The position numbers were made by a program, and so were the translations under genes. This document shows, piece after piece, positions 42,937 to 52,641 of a DNA stretch of 64,000 nt (its first letter is position 1; every line of letters starts with the position of its first letter). The stretch is from Clostridium algoriphilum (GTDB lineage Bacteria; Bacillota; Clostridia; Clostridiales; Clostridiaceae): positions 1 to 64,000 of the forward strand of contig NZ_JAIZZK010000002.1 in NCBI RefSeq assembly GCF_020443705.1, given 5' to 3'. The notes beneath the pieces are model-generated. The model did no database searches. It was not told the DNA's origin and saw only the letters and a program-made list of their open reading frames with translations.

Positions 42937-45768
42937 TTGAAAATAACAGAGCTTGATATCAGAGATTTTGGAGTGTTTCAAGGCGAAAAGTTAGAAGACC
43001 TAGGAGACGGTATAATAGTTATTGGCGGAGCTAATAGGGCGGGTAAAACCAGCTTAATGCAGGTGCTTAGAAACATACCTTTTGGATTTCCAAAGAAGAA
43101 AGATCTACCACCTCCAAAATTTGAATATGATGTTAGATGTGATTTATTGTTAGAGGATGGAGCCTATGCAAATGTACACCTAAAAGGATTTAGTAATCCA
43201 GAGGTAGTTTATAGTGATGCTTTAGGAAGTACTGCTAACAAAGGAATATACAATATAGATAAGGCAACTTACAGAGAGCTTTTTACCATAAGCCTTGATG
43301 AACTAAATAAGAGCACTGACAAGGAAGATAATGATTTGCAGTCTATGCTACTAGGCGCTGGGTTCAAACACATTGTAAAAATACCTTCAATTTCTAAAGA
43401 ATTAAGGCAAAACGCTAATGCGATTGGAGGTACTAGGGGGAATCCTTCTACTAAGATGTTTAAGCCATACACTCAAAATATTAAAAAAGGTGTGGAGGGT
43501 AGGAAAAAATCTATAATGTTATTAGATTCTTTTAATATTAAGAAAAATAGTTTATTACGTCTTGAAAGCGATATTTCTTCAAAAGAAGAAGAACTCTTAA
43601 TTAGCAATAACAATATAATAAAATTAGATGTTTTAAAGCAAAATTACAATCTAAATGAATATGGAAAAAGGCTTGAGGCTGAGCTTAGTACATATTCTTT
43701 TAGTGGTACAAGCTTTAAGGAATATAATATAGAAAAAGCCAAGGCACTAAAAAATGAATATATTAAAGTACTAGAACAATATAATAATGACAACTATGAA
43801 TTTATAAAGGATGCACCAAAAGACAAGATTTTTAAAGAATTGCTACTCCATAGCAAAGTTGAGATTATTAGTTTTTATAGTGGTATATCGGGCATTAAAG
43901 AAATGAGCAAGAATTTGTTCATTATAAAAAATGAGTATTATGAGAAAACTGGAGAACTAAAGAGAAAAATAAAAAGAGCTAATGATAACTGGGTTAGTTT
44001 TGAAGATGTTACAGAGATTAACTGTGATGAGGTGCAACGAGAAATTTTAAATCATAATATTAATGAATTCAAAAGAAATGAAGTTGAAAAAACAGTTTTG
44101 GATAAAAAAGTAGAGGAATACAAGATTCAAAAAGAAATCACTGAAAAGCAAATAGTACCAAACAGCTCAGTAGAATACTTAAAGAAATATTTTTATTATA
44201 CTTTATTTTTCTTGATTTTAGGACTGGCACTGTCTTTTATAGATAAGTTACTTGGATGTTCACTAATAATTATTGGAGCAGTAGGGACAGCACTATATTT
44301 GTATATAAATCACTCGAACAAAAAATTAATAATAACTAGAAATCTACAATTAAGAGAACAAATAGATTATATTAATGTTAATTTGAGTAAAAGTTCTGAG
44401 AAGCTAAAAAACTTAAATGAAAGCCTTAGAGTGTTATACAATAAAATGGATGAGTATAGGGATATTCTAAAGCTTGATGCAAGAGTTTCAGAAGATGGAA
44501 TTAAAGATTATTTTAAAACAGCAGCATATTTTAAGGATGATATATCTGGATATTATTTATTAAAGAAAAAGCTAAGTAATCAGTTTGATAATCTTTGTCA
44601 TTCTTTGAATAAGATAAATAAAGTGCTTAATAAGTTTAATGAATATTTTACTAAAGAACTCGAGAAAACATGTTTAGATAATATTGAGAATGCTTGCAAT
44701 GATATTATACTAAAGGTAGAAAGTTTATATAAAAATTCCATGCTTTTAGAAAAAGTTGATATGAGTTTTTCAAAATTAAGCCTGTTAGAGCAAGAGATAC
44801 TAGAGTTTCTATCTGTTATTCACTCAGAGGATGTAATTTCAGATGTTGAAGAGTATATTAAACAAGGCGAGAAGTATATAAAATATATGAATCGGAAGAA
44901 TGAATTTAATATTAATCAGGACAAATTATTACAAGCGGCAAAAAGCAAGCGTATAAAAGAAATATTATATGATGAAAAAGAAGAACTTGATCCAATTGAT
45001 GATGAAAAGTTACTTGAAATTATACGAGAGTTATATAATCAGTATATTAGTGGGGATGAGATTAACGAGAATTATGAGGTAATGGAGTCTGAAAATAAGG
45101 AATTAGTGGTGCAACTGGATAGGTTAAAGAATGAAAAACAAACTTTGAAAGATAAGCTAAGAGCTTTAAATTCTGATGAGTTGTTAGTTATGCATGAGAA
45201 AGAGATAAGGCAGGCAAGAAGCCAGCTGAGACCCCTTGCAGAAAAATATGCTGTTTATAGTACAGCGGCACTTCTACTTGAAAAAATTAGAGAAAGATTT
45301 TTAGTAAATACAAAGGATAAGTTACTGAAAGGGGCTAGTGATATTTTAAGTGACATAACATCTGGTGAGTATAAAAGTATTATGCCACCGGATGATTTAA
45401 TGCAGGGAGATTTTAAAACAAAGTTACAAGATGAGAGTATTAAGGAGAGTTCAAAAGAATTAAGTAGGGGTACAAAAGAACAACTTTTTTTGGCAGTTCG
45501 CATAAGCAGAATAAAGGAAATAAAGCCATATTTACCAGTAATATTAGACGACTCATTTGTTAATTTTGATATAGCACACACACGAAATACAGTTAAAGCC
45601 TTAATAAAGCTTTCAAAATCTCATCAAATTTTTGTGCTTACCTGTCATGCACCTTTAGTAGAGCTAATAGTTGCATTATCATCTAAAGCACAATATTTCA
45701 AATTAGATAAGGGTAGGTTTACAAAAACATTAGGTGAAGATTTAAAAGAGTATCTTAAACAACTTTAG
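42937..45768 (+). CDS. yhaN: SbcC/Rad50-type ATPase (YhaN-like)
   Basis: 943 residues from a TTG start with ggaggtg RBS. Walker A GGANRAGKT at 30-38, long coiled coils, signature LSRGTKEQLFLAV and Walker B VILDDSFVNFD near the C-terminus. Two membrane-like helices in the middle (about 415-455: YYTLFFLILGLALSF, CSLIIIGAVGTALYLYI) replace the zinc hook of SbcC, which is typical of YhaN. Partner of the upstream nuclease; together a DNA-end processing complex that may be membrane-linked. Confidence 0.88.
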   Translation: MKITELDIRDFGVFQGEKLEDLGDGIIVIGGANRAGKTSLMQVLRNIPFGFPKKKDLPPPKFEYDVRCDLLLEDGAYANVHLKGFSNPEVVYSDALGSTANKGIYNIDKATYRELFTISLDELNKSTDKEDNDLQSMLLGAGFKHIVKIPSISKELRQNANAIGGTRGNPSTKMFKPYTQNIKKGVEGRKKSIMLLDSFNIKKNSLLRLESDISSKEEELLISNNNIIKLDVLKQNYNLNEYGKRLEAELSTYSFSGTSFKEYNIEKAKALKNEYIKVLEQYNNDNYEFIKDAPKDKIFKELLLHSKVEIISFYSGISGIKEMSKNLFIIKNEYYEKTGELKRKIKRANDNWVSFEDVTEINCDEVQREILNHNINEFKRNEVEKTVLDKKVEEYKIQKEITEKQIVPNSSVEYLKKYFYYTLFFLILGLALSFIDKLLGCSLIIIGAVGTALYLYINHSNKKLIITRNLQLREQIDYINVNLSKSSEKLKNLNESLRVLYNKMDEYRDILKLDARVSEDGIKDYFKTAAYFKDDISGYYLLKKKLSNQFDNLCHSLNKINKVLNKFNEYFTKELEKTCLDNIENACNDIILKVESLYKNSMLLEKVDMSFSKLSLLEQEILEFLSVIHSEDVISDVEEYIKQGEKYIKYMNRKNEFNINQDKLLQAAKSKRIKEILYDEKEELDPIDDEKLLEIIRELYNQYISGDEINENYEVMESENKELVVQLDRLKNEKQTLKDKLRALNSDELLVMHEKEIRQARSQLRPLAEKYAVYSTAALLLEKIRERFLVNTKDKLLKGASDILSDITSGEYKSIMPPDDLMQGDFKTKLQDESIKESSKELSRGTKEQLFLAVRISRIKEIKPYLPVILDDSFVNFDIAHTRNTVKALIKLSKSHQIFVLTCHAPLVELIVALSSKAQYFKLDKGRFTKTLGEDLKEYLKQL

Positions 45769-45869
45769 GGCATTTTAATTTTTTTGAACTAGATGTATAA
45801 AAAATGGTATAATAGATTGCTTAAAGAATTATTAGGGTCATGTATTTCGAAGTTTATTGATTCAATTTA

Positions 45870-47888
45870 ATGGAAAGTGGAGTGGTAATTATTAGTAAAG
45901 CATTATTTATTACAGAAAAACCAAGTGTTGCTGCGGAGTTTGCCAAAGCCTTAAAAATAAATGGTAGAAAGTTAGATGGATATATAGAGTCTGACAAAGC
46001 CGTCGTAACATGGTGTGTTGGACACCTTGTTACTATGAGTTATCCTGAAAAATACGATGCAAAACTTAAAAAATGGTCTTTAGATACTTTGCCATTTTTA
46101 CCTAAAGAATATAAATATGAAGTTATAGATGGAGTTAAAAAACAATTTAATATAGTTAAGAGTCAATTAGTTCGCGATGATATTGATAGAATTTATGTTT
46201 GTACAGATTCTGGAAGGGAAGGCGAATACATATATAGATTAGTAGATGAAATGTCAGGTAAACCTAATAAGCAAAAACGAAGGGTATGGATAGATTCACA
46301 AACAGAAGCAGAGATTATTCGGGGTGTTAAAGAAGCCAAGGATTTAAGTGAGTATGATAATTTATCGGAAGCGGCTTATTTAAGAGCAAAAGAAGATTAT
46401 CTAATGGGAATTAATTTCTCAAGACTTTTAAGTTTAGTCTATGGAAAAACCGTAAGCAATTATCTTGGGAAAAATTATATAGTTATAGCTGTAGGACGGG
46501 TAATGTCTTGTGTTCTTGGGATGGTAGTCCAAAGGGAAAGAGAAGTTCGAGAGTTTATAGTTACTCCTTTTTATAGGATTATCGGAAGCTTTAATGTGGA
46601 TGAGGACTGTAATTATGATGGAGAATGGAAGGCTGTAGAAGGCTCTAAATATTTTGAATCACCTATGCTCTATAATGAGGGTGGATTTAAAACACAAGAA
46701 ACGGCAGAAAAGTTAATAGGAGAACTCAGAGATTCTAGCATGGATGGTAAAATCTTCGTTGAGAGCATTACCAAGAAAAAAGAAAATAAGAATGCTCCAT
46801 TGCTTTTTAATTTAGCAGAAATACAAAATGAGTGTTCTAAAAAATTCAAAATAAATCCAGAGCAAACGCTTAGTCATATTCAAGCATTATATGAGAAGAA
46901 AATGCTTACATATCCAAGAACTGATGCTAGAGTATTGTCTACAACGATAGCAAAAGAAATAGATGAGAATATAAAAAAATTAACGAAGTTAAATGGAAAT
47001 ACTGAGATAAATAATATAGCTCAGCATATTTTAGAAAATAAATGGTACAGTAATATAGCTAAAACAAAATATGTTGATGATAGCAAGGTAACAGATCATT
47101 ATGCTATTATTCCAACAGGTGAAGGGCTTCAAAACTATTCATCATTAAAGGATATACAAAAGAAAATTTATGATTTAGTGCTACGACGGTTTTTGGCGAT
47201 TTTTTATCCGCCTGCTGTGTATAGTAAGGTCTCTGTTATAACAAAGATTGATACGGAAAGATTTTTTACGTCAGATAAGGTTTGCGTTGAACTCGGCTAT
47301 TTGGAGGTTTTAAAACCAGATAGTGACAGCAATGATCGCGAGAGTACAAATATGAAATTTTTAAGTCTATTAAAAAAAGGTCAAAGTGTGACGCTTAAGG
47401 ATTTAATAGTGAAAGAAGGTAAAACTTCACCTCCTAAAAGATTTACTACAGGTTCTATAATTATAGCCATGGAGAATGCAGGTAAACTTATTGAAGATGA
47501 AGAACTAAGGGAACATATAAAGGGATCGGGAATTGGTACCAGTGCAACTCGCTCAGGAATATTAACGAAGCTTGAGAAAATTGGATACATTAAATCTAAT
47601 AATAAAACACAAGTGGTTATGCCAACACTCCTTGGAGAAATCATATATGATGTAGTGAAAAATTCTATTCCTACATTGTTAAATCCGGAACTAACAGCTA
47701 GTTGGGAAAAAGGTTTGACTATGGTTACTCAAAGCGAAATAGCAGGCAATATATATATGGATAAGCTTGAGAATTATATAATTAAAAATACAGATAGAGT
47801 ACTTCAACTTAAGAATGGCTTAAGACTTAAGAGTAATTTTGATGTGGCAAGTGGATTTTATAAAAATTCTAAAGCTGGTGTAGAATAA
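45870..47888 (+). CDS. topB: DNA topoisomerase III
   Basis: About 670 residues, type IA topoisomerase. Toprim domain with ITEKPSVAAEFAKAL and the acidic CTDSGREGEYIYR, SRLLSLVYGKTVS, VGRVMSCVLGMVVQRE, and the catalytic Y348 in LTYPRTDARVLS (numbered from 45870). Start is uncertain: most TopB begin MxKxLFIAEKPS, which here corresponds to an ATT at 45891 preceded by a good tggagtgg. GTG 45882 and ATG 45870 lack a proper RBS. It relaxes and decatenates DNA during repair and replication. Confidence 0.92.
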   Translation: MESGVVIISKALFITEKPSVAAEFAKALKINGRKLDGYIESDKAVVTWCVGHLVTMSYPEKYDAKLKKWSLDTLPFLPKEYKYEVIDGVKKQFNIVKSQLVRDDIDRIYVCTDSGREGEYIYRLVDEMSGKPNKQKRRVWIDSQTEAEIIRGVKEAKDLSEYDNLSEAAYLRAKEDYLMGINFSRLLSLVYGKTVSNYLGKNYIVIAVGRVMSCVLGMVVQREREVREFIVTPFYRIIGSFNVDEDCNYDGEWKAVEGSKYFESPMLYNEGGFKTQETAEKLIGELRDSSMDGKIFVESITKKKENKNAPLLFNLAEIQNECSKKFKINPEQTLSHIQALYEKKMLTYPRTDARVLSTTIAKEIDENIKKLTKLNGNTEINNIAQHILENKWYSNIAKTKYVDDSKVTDHYAIIPTGEGLQNYSSLKDIQKKIYDLVLRRFLAIFYPPAVYSKVSVITKIDTERFFTSDKVCVELGYLEVLKPDSDSNDRESTNMKFLSLLKKGQSVTLKDLIVKEGKTSPPKRFTTGSIIIAMENAGKLIEDEELREHIKGSGIGTSATRSGILTKLEKIGYIKSNNKTQVVMPTLLGEIIYDVVKNSIPTLLNPELTASWEKGLTMVTQSEIAGNIYMDKLENYIIKNTDRVLQLKNGLRLKSNFDVASGFYKNSKAGVE

Positions 47889-47975
47889 TAGAAAAGATAA
47901 GTAGAAATTATAATATACCTTCTGCTTATCTATTTAAATTTAACTAATATGATAATTAAAGGGAGATGACTCTAA

Positions 47976-49358
47976 TTGGCAAAAGATAAAACAATCTATG
48001 TTTGTAAAGAGTGTGGGTCACATGCTCCAAAATGGATGGGCAAATGTAGTGATTGCGGTGCATGGAATTCATATGAAGAGAAAGTTATTAAGGGGGGGTT
48101 AGCTAAATCAAATACCTTAAATAGTATGGTAACAGCAACTAAACCTACAAAACTAAAGGCGGTTCTTCAGGCGAGCAGTGATAGAATAATTACTGGAGTT
48201 TCAGAGTTTGACAGAGTTATGGGTGGAGGGATAGTTAGGGATAGTGTGACTATTATATCTGCTCCACCAGGGGCTGGAAAGTCTACACTTTTGCTACAAT
48301 TAGCGAATTCACTGTCATTAAAAGAATATAAAATTTTATATGCGTCTGGAGAGGAAAGTAATAGTCAAATTAAAAATAGAGCTGACCGAACAGTAAAAGA
48401 GATAGCTGATAATTTTTGGGTTGTTTCAGATACAAAGTTAGACGAAATATTACAACATATAGAAACTGTTGATGCTGATTTAATAATACTCGACAGTATT
48501 CAAACATTTACTTTGGACGAATATTCAAGTTCTAGGGCAGGTTCTCCTACTCAAGTAATTGAATGTGCCACAGCTTTAAAGGATAAAGCAAAAAATCCAG
48601 ATAGACCAAGGGCTGTTTTTCTGGTTGGGCAAATGACAAAGGCAGATGAGATGGCAGGACCACGCATATTAGAGCATTTAGTAGACACTGTATTATATAT
48701 TGAAGGAGAAGACGGAGAAGAGCTAAAACACTTGGTAAGTAAGAAGAATCGCTTCGGAAATACAGAAGAGAGTGGTATGTTTAGGCTTTCGGACGCGGGA
48801 ATGGAAGAGATTACTGACCCCTCTGAGTTCTTTATGACCAAAAGAGATGAGTTAGTTCCAGGAAGTGCTTTAGCTGTTATAAAGGATGGAACAAGACCCA
48901 TTGTTATAGAAATAGAAAGTCTTGTATCTAAATCTTTTACTCCTTACCCAAGCAGGTTAAGTGAGTGCTTTTCAAGGAAGGAACAACTGGGAACTCTTAT
49001 TTCTATTCTTGAAGAAAGAGGAGGAATAGGTCTTTATGATAAGAATGTTATTATAAAAGCAACAGGGGGTCTTAAACTAACTGAAACATCGGTGAATCTT
49101 GCTGTAGTTATGAGCATTGCATCTTCTGCACTTAACCACGGAATAGCTACAGATACAGTATTTATTGGAGAACTGGGTCTTACTGGTGAATTAAAAAAAG
49201 TTCCATCTTTAGAGCAAAGACTAAAAGAAGTAGACCGTATGGGGTTTAAAAAGGCTTATATACCTCAAAATTGTTTAAAGGCGGGAGTTAAATTTAAGAA
49301 CTTAAAGGTTATCCCATGTAAAAAATTAACCGATGTTATCAAAAAAGAATTCAAGTAA
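47976..49358 (+). CDS. radA: DNA repair protein RadA
   Basis: 460 residues from a TTG start (aagggagatga RBS). N-terminal zinc finger C10-x2-C13...C24-x2-C27, RecA-like ATPase with Walker A APPGAGKST and Walker B LIILDSIQ, the RadA signature KNRFGNTEE, and a C-terminal Lon-like domain (ATGGLKLTETSVNLAVVMSIASS). RadA helps branch migration in recombination. The third repair-type gene in a row after yhaON and topB. Confidence 0.95.
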   Translation: MAKDKTIYVCKECGSHAPKWMGKCSDCGAWNSYEEKVIKGGLAKSNTLNSMVTATKPTKLKAVLQASSDRIITGVSEFDRVMGGGIVRDSVTIISAPPGAGKSTLLLQLANSLSLKEYKILYASGEESNSQIKNRADRTVKEIADNFWVVSDTKLDEILQHIETVDADLIILDSIQTFTLDEYSSSRAGSPTQVIECATALKDKAKNPDRPRAVFLVGQMTKADEMAGPRILEHLVDTVLYIEGEDGEELKHLVSKKNRFGNTEESGMFRLSDAGMEEITDPSEFFMTKRDELVPGSALAVIKDGTRPIVIEIESLVSKSFTPYPSRLSECFSRKEQLGTLISILEERGGIGLYDKNVIIKATGGLKLTETSVNLAVVMSIASSALNHGIATDTVFIGELGLTGELKKVPSLEQRLKEVDRMGFKKAYIPQNCLKAGVKFKNLKVIPCKKLTDVIKKEFK

Positions 49359-49367
49359 CATAATAGT

Positions 49368-49440
49368 ATGAACTTTCTCCTGCGTGACTTCAAATAGGAG
49401 ATTGAAACGTGAATTCAAGTCATTTCCGGAGAAAGTTCAT
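49368..49440. repeat. 73-bp nested inverted repeat
   Basis: Outer arms ATGAACTTTCTCC (49368-49380) and GGAGAAAGTTCAT (49428-49440) are perfect over 13 bases. Inner TGACTT/AAGTCA (49385-49390/49417-49422) pair as well. It lies between the convergent radA and HprK-like genes. It lacks a T-run, so it is not a standard terminator. Confidence 0.55.
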
Positions 49441-49456
49441 AGGTCTTGCATCTTTC

Positions 49457-51199
49457 TTATTTTATAATTAAATCAAATAGCTTTTTAGCTGCTTTTTTAG
49501 GACCATCTTTTTCTTGGCCAACTACACCTAAAGAAGTTCTAATTTGACCAACTTTTACTCCTGTTTTGAAGAATTCCTCAAAATAACTATCTATAAGTAC
49601 ATCTACTAGTTCTTGTTTTTGCACTGGCCCAAAAGGGTTTGCAAAATAAGATGTTACAAGGCCTAATTCAGTTGTGGTACCCTTTGCCATCCTTGCCCCT
49701 CTTTTGCAAACATCAATGGCATCTTTTGAATTCGTAAAGAAATTAATTTCTTCCAACCCATCCTTTACTTCCTCATAATTGTTTGCATAAAGGAACAAAT
49801 CTATAGGATATCCTTTAATAATATCTTTATAACTTGCTACAGGCATAACAAGTCTTGCGTTAATTTTATCAGGGTTCATAAATATACTTCTATCAATTTC
49901 TTTGAAAGCATAACCTGCATCCAAATCATCGAGCCTTACGAAAGCTCCAATTTCAGTTCCAAAGGCTAGTGGTTTTGAGCCTTCATCTAGAGTTAGGTAT
50001 CCCATGTCATCAAAGACTATGGTCATATCACTGATGTAATCTTCACTTAAGCTTCTAAAAGCTTCTAAGCACTCAGATTTACCTGCACCACTATCACCCA
50101 TAATAACAACATTTGCACTGTTACCATTATTCATAATAATGTGTACCATTGCACCGTGAATTGGTAGTGAACCTCGTTTTATCATTATTAGGTTATGAAG
50201 TGTTAAGGCCATTTTTTTTACATATCCGAAGTAATCAATTTCGTCTCCATAACTTATATAGCCAAGCATAATATTATTTTCTATGTCATCATAAAATACT
50301 GTTTTAACTTTAGAAAAGGAATCTTTAGCACCAAAAACAAAAACTATATCTGGTTTAATGTCTCTATATTCTTTTTCTTTTGCCATTTCAAATAGGTTAC
50401 AAAGAGTTATTGCATGAGCCATAAAATCTCTGTGAACATAAATAAAAGCAAGCAATGTACCTACTTTAGCGGGATAACAAAACCAATGATCTGTGCTTAT
50501 AGTACAATTTTTTAATGGATTTTCAAAACATTCATCAAAAATTCCATCGCGAGTATTCTTTTTAGGATAACTTATATAAGGTAGATCTAGTATTATTGCA
50601 TCAATAAAAGGAACGTGTTTCAATAGTTCATATCCAGTAGGCAATGGCCAATTAACATTATTCACTATTAGACCAGCATTGCCACCGGCAGGTAGTTGTC
50701 TGTAAACCTTAGGTTTATAACCAACAACATTTTCTTCGATTTTTCTGTATAAACTAAGTATAAGCATTGAAAAATCATTATTGGCTTCAACAAAGCTTGT
50801 TTTCTCTAAACCCTCATTAATTTTATTGTTGTGGATTACTGTGTATCTTTCAAGTTTTCTCCAAAATCCATAAAAATCTTCTATAAAATCAATAAAATTA
50901 CTCTTTCTATCTATAAGAGAACTATATTTAGTATTTAAGTTTATGATTTCATTTAAATTTAACACAGATAGGAGTTTAAACAAATGCACAATAAAAACAT
51001 CTAATTCCTCACTGTCTGTTTGTGCATCTTGGATTAGGTATTTATATATATTTGATTTTTTCTTCTTTATTTTCCTAAAATAGGCATTAAAAACTCTTCT
51101 GAAACCATAACTTTCTAATAATTGAACATGACTATTACAATATTTTGAAGTGAAATTTATCATTACTTTTTCATTACTTAGAGAAAATTCTTTTTTCAA
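49457..51199 (-). CDS. HPr kinase/PEP carboxykinase-fold P-loop protein
   Basis: 580 residues. A 170-residue helical N-terminal region precedes a domain with PAGGNAGLIVNN, ILDLPYISYPKKNTRDG and then HGAMVHI...VVIMGDSGAGKSE, a P-loop at 368-375 with the DSGAGKSE form seen in HPr kinase and its PEPCK-like relatives. After it come DDMGYLTLDEG and a basic RLVMPV segment. Similar clostridial proteins are sometimes called PEP carboxykinase, but the GxSGxGKTTLS loop of true ATP-PEPCK is absent. Kinase or phosphotransferase of unknown substrate. RBS cggaggtgcc. Confidence 0.55.
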   Translation of the reverse strand: MKKEFSLSNEKVMINFTSKYCNSHVQLLESYGFRRVFNAYFRKIKKKKSNIYKYLIQDAQTDSEELDVFIVHLFKLLSVLNLNEIINLNTKYSSLIDRKSNFIDFIEDFYGFWRKLERYTVIHNNKINEGLEKTSFVEANNDFSMLILSLYRKIEENVVGYKPKVYRQLPAGGNAGLIVNNVNWPLPTGYELLKHVPFIDAIILDLPYISYPKKNTRDGIFDECFENPLKNCTISTDHWFCYPAKVGTLLAFIYVHRDFMAHAITLCNLFEMAKEKEYRDIKPDIVFVFGAKDSFSKVKTVFYDDIENNIMLGYISYGDEIDYFGYVKKMALTLHNLIMIKRGSLPIHGAMVHIIMNNGNSANVVIMGDSGAGKSECLEAFRSLSEDYISDMTIVFDDMGYLTLDEGSKPLAFGTEIGAFVRLDDLDAGYAFKEIDRSIFMNPDKINARLVMPVASYKDIIKGYPIDLFLYANNYEEVKDGLEEINFFTNSKDAIDVCKRGARMAKGTTTELGLVTSYFANPFGPVQKQELVDVLIDSYFEEFFKTGVKVGQIRTSLGVVGQEKDGPKKAAKKLFDLIIK

Positions 51200-51621
51200 T
51201 TTGGCACCTCCGTGTGTGAGTAATTAAATTGTAACTATTAAAATGAAATATATATATGCGAATATTATCATTAAAGCAATGAATATTCGAATATTATAAC
51301 ATAATACTCTAAAAGTGATGTGTTAACAATACTAAAATTGCAAAACAGTTTTTTAGCATAATGACATCTTAAAGCAATAAAGGATTAAATATATTAAAAT
51401 ATCTATATATTTTTTGTAATAGAAAACCCTATTATTATAATATACTATAGTAAATAAGTAATTAGAATGAAAATATTTGTGTAATATTTGTGTAATTTTT
51501 GGTACTTCTGAGATATAATAATAGTAAGCTTATTATAAAAATAACAAGTCAAATAGATTTGCATATTGACTTGTTATTTGTTTTGAAGCGCAGTTAAGAA
51601 CAAATAAAGGGGAGTGATATA
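51200..51621. other. intergenic region with short direct repeat
   Basis: 422 bases without a gene, very AT-rich. It contains a tandem ATATTTGTGTA (about 51473-51494), GAATATT dyads near 51260-51296 that may belong to the promoter of the HprK-like gene, and the hairpin at 51539-51584. Confidence 0.4.
51539..51584 (+). terminator. 14-bp hairpin before EamA gene
   Basis: AAATAACAAGTCAA (51539-51552) pairs with TTGACTTGTTATTT (51566-51579), followed by GTTTT. It lies upstream of, not after, a plus-strand gene, so it may end a short leader transcript of the EamA gene. Confidence 0.5.
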
Positions 51622-52530
51622 TTGACAAATAAAAGAATATCTCATGTAATGGCAATTGGTTTAATGTTTATATGGAGCTTATCTTATTTAAGCATAAAGG
51701 TTATATCGGAGGAAGTAAGTCCCATATTATCAGCATTTTACAGATTTGTGGTAGCCGCAATTATTCTATTTATAATACTTAAAGTGAAATTTCCAGAGGA
51801 AAAAGTTTTAAAAAAGGATAAATTCAAATTTGCCTTAGGTGGTCTTTTTGGAGTAGCTATATATTTTATTTTTGAAAACTATGCTGTAGCATATACATCT
51901 GCATCAAATGTTGCAATTTTAATTGCGTCTATACCTGTATTTACTATTTTTACCCAGAGGATAATTTTCAAAGAAAAATTAACATACGGGAAAATATTAG
52001 GTGCCACATTAAGTTTAGTTGGAATCATTATAATAATTGCGTCAAAGGAAAGAGTAAGCATATTATCAAAAGGAAGTATAGGCGATTTGATGGCGCTTGG
52101 AGCAGTATTTTCCTGGGTGATTTATAACATGGTTTGCAGTACTTTTACAGGAAAATATAAAGTGATAACTATAACTACCTATGAAATCATGTGGGGATCA
52201 TTGTTCTTAAGTCCTTCACTGTTTTTTAGCACACTGCAAATTCCTTCTACAAAGGTTGTATTAAATTTAATATTTTTATCTATTTTTTGCTCTTGCATTG
52301 GGTATGTAATGTACGTACATTGCTTAAAAGATCTTGGAGCAACCGTTCTTACTACGTATATTAATCTACAGCCTATTATGAGTTTATTCGCAGCAGCAAT
52401 CATATTAAATGAAGTTATTACAATCTGGCAGGTTTTAGGTTGCATTATTATAATAACAGGTGTAACTCTAGTAAGCTTAGATAATAGGTTTAATTTGAGA
52501 AAACGAAGAAGGGCTTATAAAAATTTATAA
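51622..52530 (+). CDS. EamA-family (DMT) transporter
   Basis: 302 residues from a TTG start (aaaggggag RBS). Ten hydrophobic helices in two EamA repeats: GLMFIWSLSYLSIKVISEEVSPILSAFYRF at the start and LNEVITIWQVLGCIIIITGVTLV near the end, with a basic C-terminal tail. Second EamA exporter of the window (the other at 5229). Substrate unknown. Confidence 0.87.
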   Translation: MTNKRISHVMAIGLMFIWSLSYLSIKVISEEVSPILSAFYRFVVAAIILFIILKVKFPEEKVLKKDKFKFALGGLFGVAIYFIFENYAVAYTSASNVAILIASIPVFTIFTQRIIFKEKLTYGKILGATLSLVGIIIIIASKERVSILSKGSIGDLMALGAVFSWVIYNMVCSTFTGKYKVITITTYEIMWGSLFLSPSLFFSTLQIPSTKVVLNLIFLSIFCSCIGYVMYVHCLKDLGATVLTTYINLQPIMSLFAAAIILNEVITIWQVLGCIIIITGVTLVSLDNRFNLRKRRRAYKNL

Positions 52531-52580
52531 ATAAAATATATGCTGTTATATTAGATGAATATTATGTAAATAACATAAAA

Positions 52581-52614
52581 GGGACTATATTAACATTAAA
52601 GTTAATATAGTCCC
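52581..52614. terminator. 14-bp bidirectional terminator
   Basis: GGGACTATATTAAC (52581-52594) and GTTAATATAGTCCC (52601-52614) pair perfectly between convergent genes. Confidence 0.75.
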
Positions 52615-52641
52615 TAAATTTACAAATTCATTAATTACTTC

